From positions 1-23,353 of the forward strand of contig CAZOGW010000039.1 in assembly GCA_964579415.1 (NCBI GenBank): a stretch of 23,353 nt of DNA. The letters run 5' to 3'. The position numbers and the translations under genes were made by a program. This stretch comes from CAZOGW01 sp964579415 (GTDB lineage Bacteria > Actinomycetota > Acidimicrobiia > Spongiisociales > UBA5794). The notes beneath the pieces were generated by a model. It saw only the letters and a list, made by a program, of their open reading frames with translations, did no database searches and had not been told where the DNA came from. Shown piece by piece: positions 15,293 through 21,454 of this stretch (positions are counted from its first letter, which is position 1; every line of letters starts with the position of its first letter).

Positions 15293-16303
15293 GTGCTGGA
15301 GCCGGCTACCCCCGTCGACCCGACCACACCGCCGGGAATGCGCTGGATACCCGGCGGCCGCTTCCAGATGGGCTCCGAGGACTTCTACCCCGAGGAGCGC
15401 CCGGTGCACGAGGTCGAGGTGGACGGGTTCTGGATGGACGAGCACCCGGTCACCAACGCCGATTTCCGCAGGTTCGTGCGCGACACCGGCTACGTCACCG
15501 TGGCGGAGCGGCCGCTCGACCCCGAGGACTACCCGGACGCAGACCCCGCTCTCCTCGTCCCCGGTTCGTTGTTGTTCCGCAAGACGCAGGGACCCGTCGA
15601 CCTCAACGACTACCGCAACTGGTGGGAGTACGTGCCCGGCGTCCACTGGCGACGGCCCGGTGGGAAGGGGACGAGCATCCACGGCCGGACCGACCACCCC
15701 GTGGTCCACGTCGCCTTCGAGGACGCTGCCGCCTACGCCGCCTGGGCCGGGAAGGATCTGCCCACCGAGGCGGAATGGGAGTATGCCGCCCGTGGCGGGC
15801 TCGACGGCGCCGTCTTCGCCTGGGGCGATGAGCACTTCCCCGGCGGCAAGGCCGTGGCCAACACCTGGCAGGGCGAGTTCCCCTGGCAGAACCTCAAGAC
15901 CGACGGGTTCGAGGGCACGTCGCCGGTGGGGAGCTTCCCGCCCAACGGCTACGGGCTCGTCGACGTCGCCGGCAACGTGTGGGAGTGGACCGCCGACTGG
16001 TACGTGGCCCGCCATCCCCAGCCGTCCGCCCACGCCTGCTGCGTGCCCACCAACCCTCGCGTCACATCCCCCGACATGAGCTACAACCTGGGCCAGCCCG
16101 GGGCCAACATCCCCCGCCGGGTGGTGAAGGGCGGGTCGCACCTGTGCGCCCCCAACTACTGCTTCCGCTACCGGCCCGCCGCCCGCCAGCCGCAGTCGGT
16201 CGACTCGTCGATGGCTCACCTCGGGTTCCGGTGCATCGTCCGCAAGCCAAGCCATCCGCAAGAAGGAGAAGCCGTTGACGGAAGCGACCGGGCCGTAGGG
16301 TGA
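15293..16303 (+). CDS. Formylglycine-generating enzyme (sulfatase-modifying factor)
   Basis: The 336-aa form begins at GTG 15293, with GAGGG 5 nt upstream; GTG 15224 (359 aa) and ATG 15338 are alternatives. The FGE-sulfatase fold is clear: GMRWIPGGRFQMGSEDFYPEERP at the N-terminus, HPVVHVAFEDAAAYAAWAGK, LPTEAEWEYAARGG, NGYGLVDVAGNVWEWTADW, and GGSHLCAPNYCFRYRPAARQ. Cys285 and Cys290 form the C-x4-C pair matching the catalytic, copper-binding cysteines of aerobic FGE. A true enzyme converting a sulfatase active-site Cys to formylglycine is therefore likely, rather than a mere C-type-lectin-fold relative. The final 18 or so residues (after FRCIVRK) extend beyond the usual family end. A HAD phosphatase gene follows 16 nt later. 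No sulfatase gene is in the window. Confidence 0.92.
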   Translation: MLEPATPVDPTTPPGMRWIPGGRFQMGSEDFYPEERPVHEVEVDGFWMDEHPVTNADFRRFVRDTGYVTVAERPLDPEDYPDADPALLVPGSLLFRKTQGPVDLNDYRNWWEYVPGVHWRRPGGKGTSIHGRTDHPVVHVAFEDAAAYAAWAGKDLPTEAEWEYAARGGLDGAVFAWGDEHFPGGKAVANTWQGEFPWQNLKTDGFEGTSPVGSFPPNGYGLVDVAGNVWEWTADWYVARHPQPSAHACCVPTNPRVTSPDMSYNLGQPGANIPRRVVKGGSHLCAPNYCFRYRPAARQPQSVDSSMAHLGFRCIVRKPSHPQEGEAVDGSDRAVG

Positions 16304-16319
16304 CAGAGAGGAGACGAAC

Positions 16320-17252
16320 ATGATCTCGGGGCACCTCGCCTCCTGGAACGACACGCCCACCCGGGCCGCGATCGAGGCCTACGTGGAAGCGGTGACCACC
16401 GACGGGCCCGACTTCGTCCCACCGGAGGCCCGTGTCGCCACCTTCGACAACGACGGCACCCTGTGGCCGGAGAAGCCGATGCCGATCCAGCTCGACTTCG
16501 CCGTCTTCCGGATGAGGGAGATGGCCGTGGCCGACCCGTCGCTGCAGGGGGAGCAGCCTTGGAAGGCGGCGTACCAAGGCGACCTCCACTGGATGGGGGA
16601 GGCCATGGTGAAGCACTACCAGGGCGACGACTCCGACCTGAAGCTGCTGCTGGCAGCCGTGCCCCGCACCATCGCCGACCTCACCGTCGAGGGCTACGAC
16701 CGTGAAGTGAAGGCCTTCTTCGAGACGGCTCAGCACCCGGTGCTGAAGCGGCCCTACCGCGAGTGCGGCTTCCTGCCCATGGTCGAGCTCCTCCGCTATC
16801 TGGAGGCGCACCGGTTCACCACCTACATCGCCTCCGGCGGCGACCGGGACTTCATGCGACCCATCGCCGGCGACATCTACGGGATCACACCGGAACGTGT
16901 CATCGGCAGCTCGCAAGCAATCGAATACCGGGAGACGGGGGAGGGCAGCGACGTGCTCTACAAGTCGGAGATGGAGTTCTTCGACGACGGGCCCACCAAG
17001 CCGGTGCGGATCTGGAGCCGCATCGGGAGGCGTCCCGTCGTCGCCGGAGGCAATTCCAACGGCGACATCCCCATGCTGCGTTTCGCAAGGGCCGACGGGC
17101 GCCCGGCGCTGCGCCTCCTGCTGCTCCACGACGACGCCGAGCGCGAGTTCGACTACACCGCCGGTGCCGAAGACGCCCTGGAGCGGGCCGGGGAGAAAGG
17201 CTGGACCGTGATCAGCGTCAAGGACGACTGGTCACAGGTGTTCTCCCCCTGA
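16320..17252 (+). CDS. HAD-superfamily phosphatase, SerB-like
   Basis: The protein is 310 aa. ATG 16320 has AGGAG 8 nt upstream. HAD motif I is FDNDGTLW (nucleophile D43, general acid/base D45). Motif II is probably S172 in YIASGGDRDF, a lysine is at K215 or K222, and motif IV is GNSNGD (244-249) followed by IPML. The cap between motifs I and II is about 125 residues and mainly helical (PIQLDFAVFRMREMAV onward), as in phosphoserine phosphatase-type C1 caps. There is no signal peptide, so it acts in the cytoplasm. It probably hydrolyses a small phosphomonoester, but the substrate cannot be inferred. It shares an operon with the FGE gene, suggesting a connected role in sulfatase maturation or use of the sulfatase product. 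Confidence 0.88.
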   Translation: MISGHLASWNDTPTRAAIEAYVEAVTTDGPDFVPPEARVATFDNDGTLWPEKPMPIQLDFAVFRMREMAVADPSLQGEQPWKAAYQGDLHWMGEAMVKHYQGDDSDLKLLLAAVPRTIADLTVEGYDREVKAFFETAQHPVLKRPYRECGFLPMVELLRYLEAHRFTTYIASGGDRDFMRPIAGDIYGITPERVIGSSQAIEYRETGEGSDVLYKSEMEFFDDGPTKPVRIWSRIGRRPVVAGGNSNGDIPMLRFARADGRPALRLLLLHDDAEREFDYTAGAEDALERAGEKGWTVISVKDDWSQVFSP

Positions 17253-17321
17253 CAGCTCTCTACGGGACGAGGTGCCCGCCCGCAGAGCAGTGGGGGATTG
17301 CCGGGCGCGCCGCGTGATACG

Positions 17322-17335
17322 GGTCGCCTGCGACC
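17322..17335. terminator. Short hairpin between convergent genes
   Basis: GGTCG-CCTG-CGACC forms a perfect 5-bp stem with a 4-nt loop in the 89-bp gap between the HAD gene (+) and the Sap/GAP gene (-). It could serve as a weak bidirectional terminator. No U-tract is present on either side. Confidence 0.3.
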
Positions 17336-17341
17336 GCGACG

Positions 17342-18019
17342 TCAGGCGAGGACGATGCCGAGGCCGCTCCCGAACATCTTGACGCCGATGACGATCAGGA
17401 GGACGGTCATGATCGCCGCGTTGTGGTCTGCGAGCCACTCGTTGAGATCCCGGAGCAGGGCGGGAGCCCGGTCACCCATCAGCAGGTAGATGCCCAGGGG
17501 GATCAGGAGCCCGAGGGTCCCGATGAGGACGAAGATTCCCAGAGCCGCGTACTCCGAGCCCGCCGAGAGGCCGGCCGAGGCGATCACGGCGGCGGCGGCC
17601 AGGGTGAGGCTCAGGTTCTTCGGGTTGAGGGCGGCGAGGAGGACACCCATTCCGAACGACTTGCCGGGGGTGAACTGGTCGATCATCTTCATCCAGCCCG
17701 GCATCTCGGCTTCCTCTCCCCTGCGGGGGCGGCCCTGCCACTGCTTGAGCCCCATCACGAAGAGGAGGGCGCCGAGGGCGATCACCGCCCATCCCACCCA
17801 TGTCGCCGGGCCGGTGTCAGTGGCGGCGCCTGCGGGGTCGGCGAGGACCAGGACGAGCGTGCCGGCGACGATGAGGCCGACGAGCCAGCCCGCCAGGAAA
17901 GCGAACCCGTTGCTCCTTCCCTTGGCCGATCCCAGCATGAGGACTATGGCGATGATGGGGACCGGGCTGATGGCCACGCCCACCGCCTCGGGAAGGATCT
18001 CGCCGATGACCTGTCCCAT
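17342..18019 (-). CDS. Sap/GAP-family (LysE superfamily) membrane protein
   Basis: The start is ATG at 18017-18019, preceded by a strong AGGAGG (complement of 18024-18029), giving 225 aa. The frame extends 23 codons further upstream without an RBS. The sequence fits the sulfolipid-1-addressing/GPL-addressing (Sap/GAP) family of six-helix LysE-superfamily proteins. Typical stretches are ISPVPIIAIVLMLGSAKGRSNGFAFLAGWLVG, the loop QWQGRPRRGEEAEMPGWM then IDQFTPGKSFGMG, LAALNPKNLSLTLAAAA, and the C-terminal NAAIMTVLLIVIGVKMFGSGL. In mycobacteria relatives help to transport or display surface glycolipids; elsewhere the substrate is unknown. The gene converges with the HAD gene and diverges from the ZIP transporter. 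Confidence 0.88.
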   Translation of the reverse strand: MGQVIGEILPEAVGVAISPVPIIAIVLMLGSAKGRSNGFAFLAGWLVGLIVAGTLVLVLADPAGAATDTGPATWVGWAVIALGALLFVMGLKQWQGRPRRGEEAEMPGWMKMIDQFTPGKSFGMGVLLAALNPKNLSLTLAAAAVIASAGLSAGSEYAALGIFVLIGTLGLLIPLGIYLLMGDRAPALLRDLNEWLADHNAAIMTVLLIVIGVKMFGSGLGIVLA

Positions 18020-18029
18020 CCTGCCTCCT

Positions 18030-18042
18030 GTCGAGCCTCGAC
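18030..18042. promoter_or_regulatory. Palindrome GTCGAG-C-CTCGAC at the Sap/GAP ribosome site
   Basis: A perfect 6-1-6 inverted repeat abuts the AGGAGG of the Sap/GAP gene. It could be an operator or a 5'-UTR hairpin affecting ribosome access. Only the symmetry is seen; the role is inference. Confidence 0.35.
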
Positions 18043-18090
18043 GGTGGAACCTACATGATGTGCATGGGGGCTTGCCAGTGCCCGCCACCT

Positions 18091-18105
18091 TTCACCCGGA
18101 TGATT
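18091..18105. promoter_or_regulatory. Imperfect copy of the ATCACCCGGGTGAT palindrome
   Basis: TTCACCCGGATGATT differs from the 14-bp palindrome at 18992-19005 at two positions. It lies in the divergent spacer between the Sap/GAP and ZIP genes, which makes it a candidate operator for either one. Confidence 0.3.
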
Positions 18106-18134
18106 TCTCGTGCTCCGGTCGCCACCCGAGCGGT

Positions 18135-18148
18135 ATCACCCGGGGGAT
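18135..18148. promoter_or_regulatory. Near-perfect copy of the ATCACCCGGGTGAT palindrome
   Basis: ATCACCCGGGGGAT has a single difference (T to G) from the perfect palindrome found before the DUF7144 gene. It is 26 nt upstream of the -10-like TACAAC of the ZIP gene, a normal place for a regulator site. Confidence 0.4.
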
Positions 18149-18173
18149 CCATCGCCCTGGCGTTCGCGCCTGG

Positions 18174-18179
18174 TACAAC
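18174..18179 (+). promoter_or_regulatory. -10-like element TACAAC before the ZIP leader ORF
   Basis: TACAAC is followed 7 nt later by ATG 18187 with no Shine-Dalgarno sequence, so a leaderless transcript beginning at that ATG is likely. The geometry resembles the promoters of the two toxin-antitoxin modules. Confidence 0.4.
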
Positions 18180-18186
18180 TCGACGC

Positions 18187-18234
18187 ATGCATTTGATCGG
18201 CACCCTCCCGACGGGGGGCGCGACGCTTGGTTGA
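18187..18234 (+). CDS. 15-aa leader ORF overlapping the ZIP gene start
   Basis: ATG 18187 opens a 15-codon frame (MHLIGTLPTGGATLG) that stops at TGA 18232-18234, inside the first codons of the ZIP gene, which is in another frame. The ATG sits where a leaderless transcript would start. The ORF could deliver ribosomes to the TTG start of the transporter by re-initiation. The peptide shows no obvious metal-binding cluster. Translation is unproven. Confidence 0.35.
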   Translation: MHLIGTLPTGGATLG

Positions 18235-18961
18235 GTCCTTCCTGTGGGGTGTTCTCGCCGCGGGCTCGCTGCTGCTGGGCGCTCTGGTGGCCTTCGGTCG
18301 ACCGCCGGGCAAGCGCCTTCTCGGAATGGTGATGGGGTTCGGGTCGGGCGTCCTCCTCAGCGCGGTGTCGTTCGAGCTGGTGGGAGCCGGTGAGGAGATC
18401 GCCGGGGGCTCCGGCAGCGTGGCCCTGGGACTGTTCGCCGGCGCCGCCGTCTTCACCGCCGGCGACATGCTGATCGGCAGGTTCGAACGGCGCCGCCGGG
18501 GGGACACCGGCGAGCCTGCCGGGGAGGCGTCAGGATTGTCCATCGTCCTCGGCGCGCTGCTCGACGGCGTGCCCGAGACCGCGGTGCTCGGGCTCACGAT
18601 CCTGCAGACCGGCGAGGTGGGAGCGGCCATGCTGGCGGCGGTCTTCGTCTCCAACATCCCCGAGGGCGTGGCGGCCACCAGCACCCTGTTGGAGCAGGGG
18701 TGGCGCAAGGCGTCGGTGCTGTGGCTGTGGACCGGGATCGTGGTTGCCTCGGCATCGGCGGCCGCCATAGGCTACGCCTTGCTCGACGGGGCGCCGCCGG
18801 GGGTGTTGGCGTTCATCTATGCCTTCGCCGCCGGTGCGATCCTCACCATGCTCGCCACCTCGATGATGCCGGAGGCCTACGAGAAGGCGGGTCGGCTGGT
18901 CGGCTTCATCACCGTGCTCGGTTTCGTCGTGGCGTTCTCCATCTCGCTGATGGAGGGTTGA
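18227..18961 (+). CDS. ZIP-family metal transporter
   Basis: The protein is 244 aa. TTG 18227 is the best start because the first helix (FLWGVLAAGSLLLGALVAFG) begins at once; a GGGGGG run 8 nt upstream may serve as RBS. About seven or eight hydrophobic helices are visible. Two ZIP signature regions are present: GALLDGVPETAVLGL (in place of the usual HNFPEG helix) and VSNIPEGVAATSTLLE, which carries the conserved N-x-PEG metal-binding motif. A charged cytoplasmic loop (RFERRRRGDTGEPAGE) sits between helices 3 and 4. ZIP proteins move Zn2+, Fe2+ or related divalent ions into the cytoplasm. The first motif lacks the usual histidine, so the metal specificity may differ or the function may be altered. 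Confidence 0.82.
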   Translation: MVESFLWGVLAAGSLLLGALVAFGRPPGKRLLGMVMGFGSGVLLSAVSFELVGAGEEIAGGSGSVALGLFAGAAVFTAGDMLIGRFERRRRGDTGEPAGEASGLSIVLGALLDGVPETAVLGLTILQTGEVGAAMLAAVFVSNIPEGVAATSTLLEQGWRKASVLWLWTGIVVASASAAAIGYALLDGAPPGVLAFIYAFAAGAILTMLATSMMPEAYEKAGRLVGFITVLGFVVAFSISLMEG

Positions 18962-18962
18962 G

Positions 18963-19000
18963 CCGGGTGACCGCCCGCCGGCGGGCCTCGAATCACCCGG
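18963..19000. terminator. GC hairpin after the ZIP gene
   Basis: CCGGGTGA, just after the ZIP stop, can pair with TCACCCGG (18993-19000), enclosing an inner CCCGCCGGCGGG palindrome. This makes a stable GC stem but no U-tract follows. The right arm is shared with the palindrome at 18992-19005, so hairpin and operator readings compete. Confidence 0.4.
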
Positions 19001-19005
19001 GTGAT
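18992..19005. promoter_or_regulatory. Perfect 14-bp palindrome ATCACCCGGGTGAT
   Basis: This is a fully symmetric site about 35 nt before a -10-like CATACT (19040-19045) and 106 nt before the DUF7144 start. Similar sites lie upstream of the ZIP gene and the FGE operon. It could bind a dimeric regulator. Its left half can also form the stem of the hairpin that follows the ZIP gene. Confidence 0.42.
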
Positions 19006-19111
19006 GGAACGGGATGCCGGGCGCTCCGGTTCACCGTGCCATACTCGACCGTGATCGGCAGGCGTGGTCGCCGTCGAGGAACGAAGCGGCTGTCGAGGAG
19101 AGGAGCAGCGC

Positions 19112-19510
19112 ATGACTGACAACGAATCCGGGGCTTCCGGCTGGGTCGCCGGTGGTGTCGTGTTCGCCGCCACGATCATGGTCCTGGCCGGGGTGTTTCA
19201 GGCCTTCCAGGGGCTGGCGGCAATCATCGGCGACAACTTCTTCGTCGTGACCGGCGATTACGCCTTCAGGATCGACGTCACCGCCTGGGGCTGGATCCAC
19301 CTCATCCTCGGCATCCTGGTCGCTGCGGCCGGGGTGTTCCTGTTCGGCGGGTCGGCGACGGCCGGTGTCGTCGCCATCGTGCTGGCCGTCCTGTCGGCCA
19401 TAGCCAACTTCCTCTTCATCCCGTACTACCCGGTCTGGTCGTTGGTGGCGATCGCCCTCGCCGTCTGGGTCATCTGGGCGGTCACCCGGGTCATCGCCCT
19501 CCGTGACTGA
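19112..19510 (+). CDS. DUF7144-like four-helix membrane protein
   Basis: The protein is 132 aa from ATG 19112, with a strong GAGGAGAGGAG ribosome site just upstream; the open frame extends to 19064 but those codons look non-coding. The protein has four hydrophobic helices: VAGGVVFAATIMVLAGVFQ, WIHLILGILVAAAGVFLFG, VVAIVLAVLSAIANFLF and WSLVAIALAVWVIWAVT. Between helices 1 and 2 is a conserved soluble loop with DNFFVVTGDYAFRIDVTAWGW. This matches the small actinobacterial DUF7144 membrane family. Its function is unknown. It is followed by a 172-bp gap and the SulP pair, so it may or may not belong to that operon. Confidence 0.83.
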   Translation: MTDNESGASGWVAGGVVFAATIMVLAGVFQAFQGLAAIIGDNFFVVTGDYAFRIDVTAWGWIHLILGILVAAAGVFLFGGSATAGVVAIVLAVLSAIANFLFIPYYPVWSLVAIALAVWVIWAVTRVIALRD

Positions 19511-19631
19511 CGGTGGAGGCGGTTCCGGCGCGTGACGGATCGGGGTCGCGACGTCTCCCCGGGTCCATGCGCGGTAACGGCGTCGACGTGAGCGGGGCCG
19601 GTGGCGGGGGCGAGATGACGCTCGCCGTATC

Positions 19632-19659
19632 GCCGGTTGCCACAGGACCTGTGGCCGGC
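19632..19659. promoter_or_regulatory. Hairpin/palindrome upstream of the first SulP gene
   Basis: GCCACAGG (19639-19646) and CCTGTGGC (19648-19655) form a perfect 8-1-8 palindrome, extended outside by GCCG/CGGC after a 3-nt bulge. It is 24 nt before the GTG start. This could be a regulator site or a 5'-UTR hairpin. The remainder of the 172-bp spacer shows nothing else I can name. Confidence 0.4.
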
Positions 19660-19682
19660 GCCGTGCACGGAGACAAGGTTTC

Positions 19683-21395
19683 GTGACGGACGCCACCCGA
19701 GAGGCGGCTCCCCGGCTGCTGTTCGCCTCGCTGCGCGGGTACCGGCGATCGTGGCTGACCAGGGACGTGCTGGCGGGCCTCACCGTGTGGGCCGTGCTGG
19801 TACCCGAGGCGCTGGCGTACGCCACCATCGCCGGCGTCTCTCCGGTCATCGGCCTCTACGCGGCGCCGCCGGCACTCATCCTCTACGCCGCCTTCGGCAG
19901 CTCGAGGCACCTGGTGACAGGCCCGATGGCCGCCACCGCCGCCCTCTCCGCGGCCGCGGTGGCCGATGTCGCCTCCGGTGACGACATGGTGGTGTTCACC
20001 GCCATCCTGGCGGTGGTTACCGGGGTCATCGCCCTTGTCTCCGGTCTGCTCCGCCTCGGGTTCGTCGCCAATCTGATCTCCGAGCCGGTGCTCAAGGGAT
20101 TCATCATCGGTCTGGCGCTCACCATCATCATCGGACAGGTACCCAAGCTGTTCGGCATCGACGCCGCCGACGGCAACTTCTTCGAGAAGTTGTGGGGTTG
20201 GCTCTCCGATCTCGGTGACACCCACGGGCTGACGCTCGTCGTCGGTGCCGTGTCGCTGGGGATCGTGCTCGGGATCCATCGGTACGCGCCCAGGATCCCG
20301 GGCCCGCTGGTGGCGGTCGTCGTCGGCATCGCCGCCACGATGATGTTCGATCTGGGAGCACGCGGCGTCGACATCGTGGGCGACATCGACTCCGGGCTGC
20401 CCCCGCTGGGCCTGCCCGACGGTGCCCTCGGCGACTACCTGTCGCTGGCGCCCGCCGCGGTTGGCGTGATGCTCGTCGGTTTCGCCGAAGGGCTGGGTGC
20501 CGCCAAGACGTACGCGGCCCGCAACCACTACGAGGTCGACCCCGATCGCGAGCTGCTAGGTCTCGGCGCCGCCAACCTTGGCGCGGGGCTGGCCGGCGGC
20601 ATGGTGGTCAACGGGTCGCTGTCCAAGACCGCCGTCAACGGCTCCGCCGGGGCGCGCAGCCAGATCTCGGGGCTGGTGGTCGCGGTGCTCACCATCGTCA
20701 CCCTGCTCTTCCTGACCGGCCTGTTCTCCGACCTGCCGGAGGCGACGCTGGCGGCGGTGGTGATCGCCGCCCTCGTGGAACTGGTGGACATCGACGCCCT
20801 TGTGGCGTTGTACCGCACCTATACCCGCCGCCTGGGGAGGATCTACGGCATCGCGGCGCGTCCCGACTTCATCGCCGCCGTCGCCGCCATGGCGGGGGTG
20901 CTGATCTTCGACACCCTCCCCGGCCTGTTCATCGGTATCGGCATGTCGCTGCTGTTGCTGGTGTTCCGGTCCTCGCGGCCCAACGTCGCCAGCTTGGGCG
21001 AGATGCCCGGAGGTGTCTACGTCGACATCACACGCCATGCCGATGCGGTCACGCCACCGGGCATTGCCGTGGTGCGGGTCGAGGGGGACCTCTATTTCGC
21101 CAACGCCGAGCACGTGCGCTCCCGCATCAACGACCTCGCCCGCCGACCGGGAACCCGCGCCGTCATCGTCGACGCCGAGACGATGCCCTCGGTTGACGTG
21201 ACCGCCGTCCAGATGCTCACCGAGCTGGCGGCGACGCTGGCCGACGACGGAGTCACGCTGGTGATGGCCAGGGACATCGGCCAGGTGCGCGACCTGCTGC
21301 CTGCCGAAGGGGAGGTTCCCGCCGTCTACGGTGACATACCCGAGGCCATCGCAGCGGTGCACGCCTCGTGGGATCAGGGCAGCGGCGGCGGCTGA
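19683..21395 (+). CDS. SulP-family anion transporter with STAS domain (first copy)
   Basis: The protein is 570 aa from GTG 19683, with GGAG 10 nt upstream. It begins with the SulP pattern WLTRDVLAGLTVWAVLVPEALAYATIAG, followed by the SLC26/SulP membrane core of about 14 segments. The conserved glutamate of TM8 is E269 in GFAEGLGAAKTYA, followed by GGMVVNGSLSKTAVNGSAGARSQ. From about residue 440 a cytoplasmic STAS domain starts, with DLYFANAEHVRSRI and VIVDAETMPSVDVTAVQML. SulP proteins carry sulfate, bicarbonate, or dicarboxylates, usually with Na+ or H+; the substrate cannot be told from sequence. It is followed by a second, clearly diverged SulP gene 59 nt downstream. Confidence 0.93.
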   Translation: MTDATREAAPRLLFASLRGYRRSWLTRDVLAGLTVWAVLVPEALAYATIAGVSPVIGLYAAPPALILYAAFGSSRHLVTGPMAATAALSAAAVADVASGDDMVVFTAILAVVTGVIALVSGLLRLGFVANLISEPVLKGFIIGLALTIIIGQVPKLFGIDAADGNFFEKLWGWLSDLGDTHGLTLVVGAVSLGIVLGIHRYAPRIPGPLVAVVVGIAATMMFDLGARGVDIVGDIDSGLPPLGLPDGALGDYLSLAPAAVGVMLVGFAEGLGAAKTYAARNHYEVDPDRELLGLGAANLGAGLAGGMVVNGSLSKTAVNGSAGARSQISGLVVAVLTIVTLLFLTGLFSDLPEATLAAVVIAALVELVDIDALVALYRTYTRRLGRIYGIAARPDFIAAVAAMAGVLIFDTLPGLFIGIGMSLLLLVFRSSRPNVASLGEMPGGVYVDITRHADAVTPPGIAVVRVEGDLYFANAEHVRSRINDLARRPGTRAVIVDAETMPSVDVTAVQMLTELAATLADDGVTLVMARDIGQVRDLLPAEGEVPAVYGDIPEAIAAVHASWDQGSGGG

Positions 21396-21454
21396 CGGGT
21401 ATCCCCGATGGCGCACGTGAGCACCGGTCCGGGACAGCTCCCACGGGTGACGGC

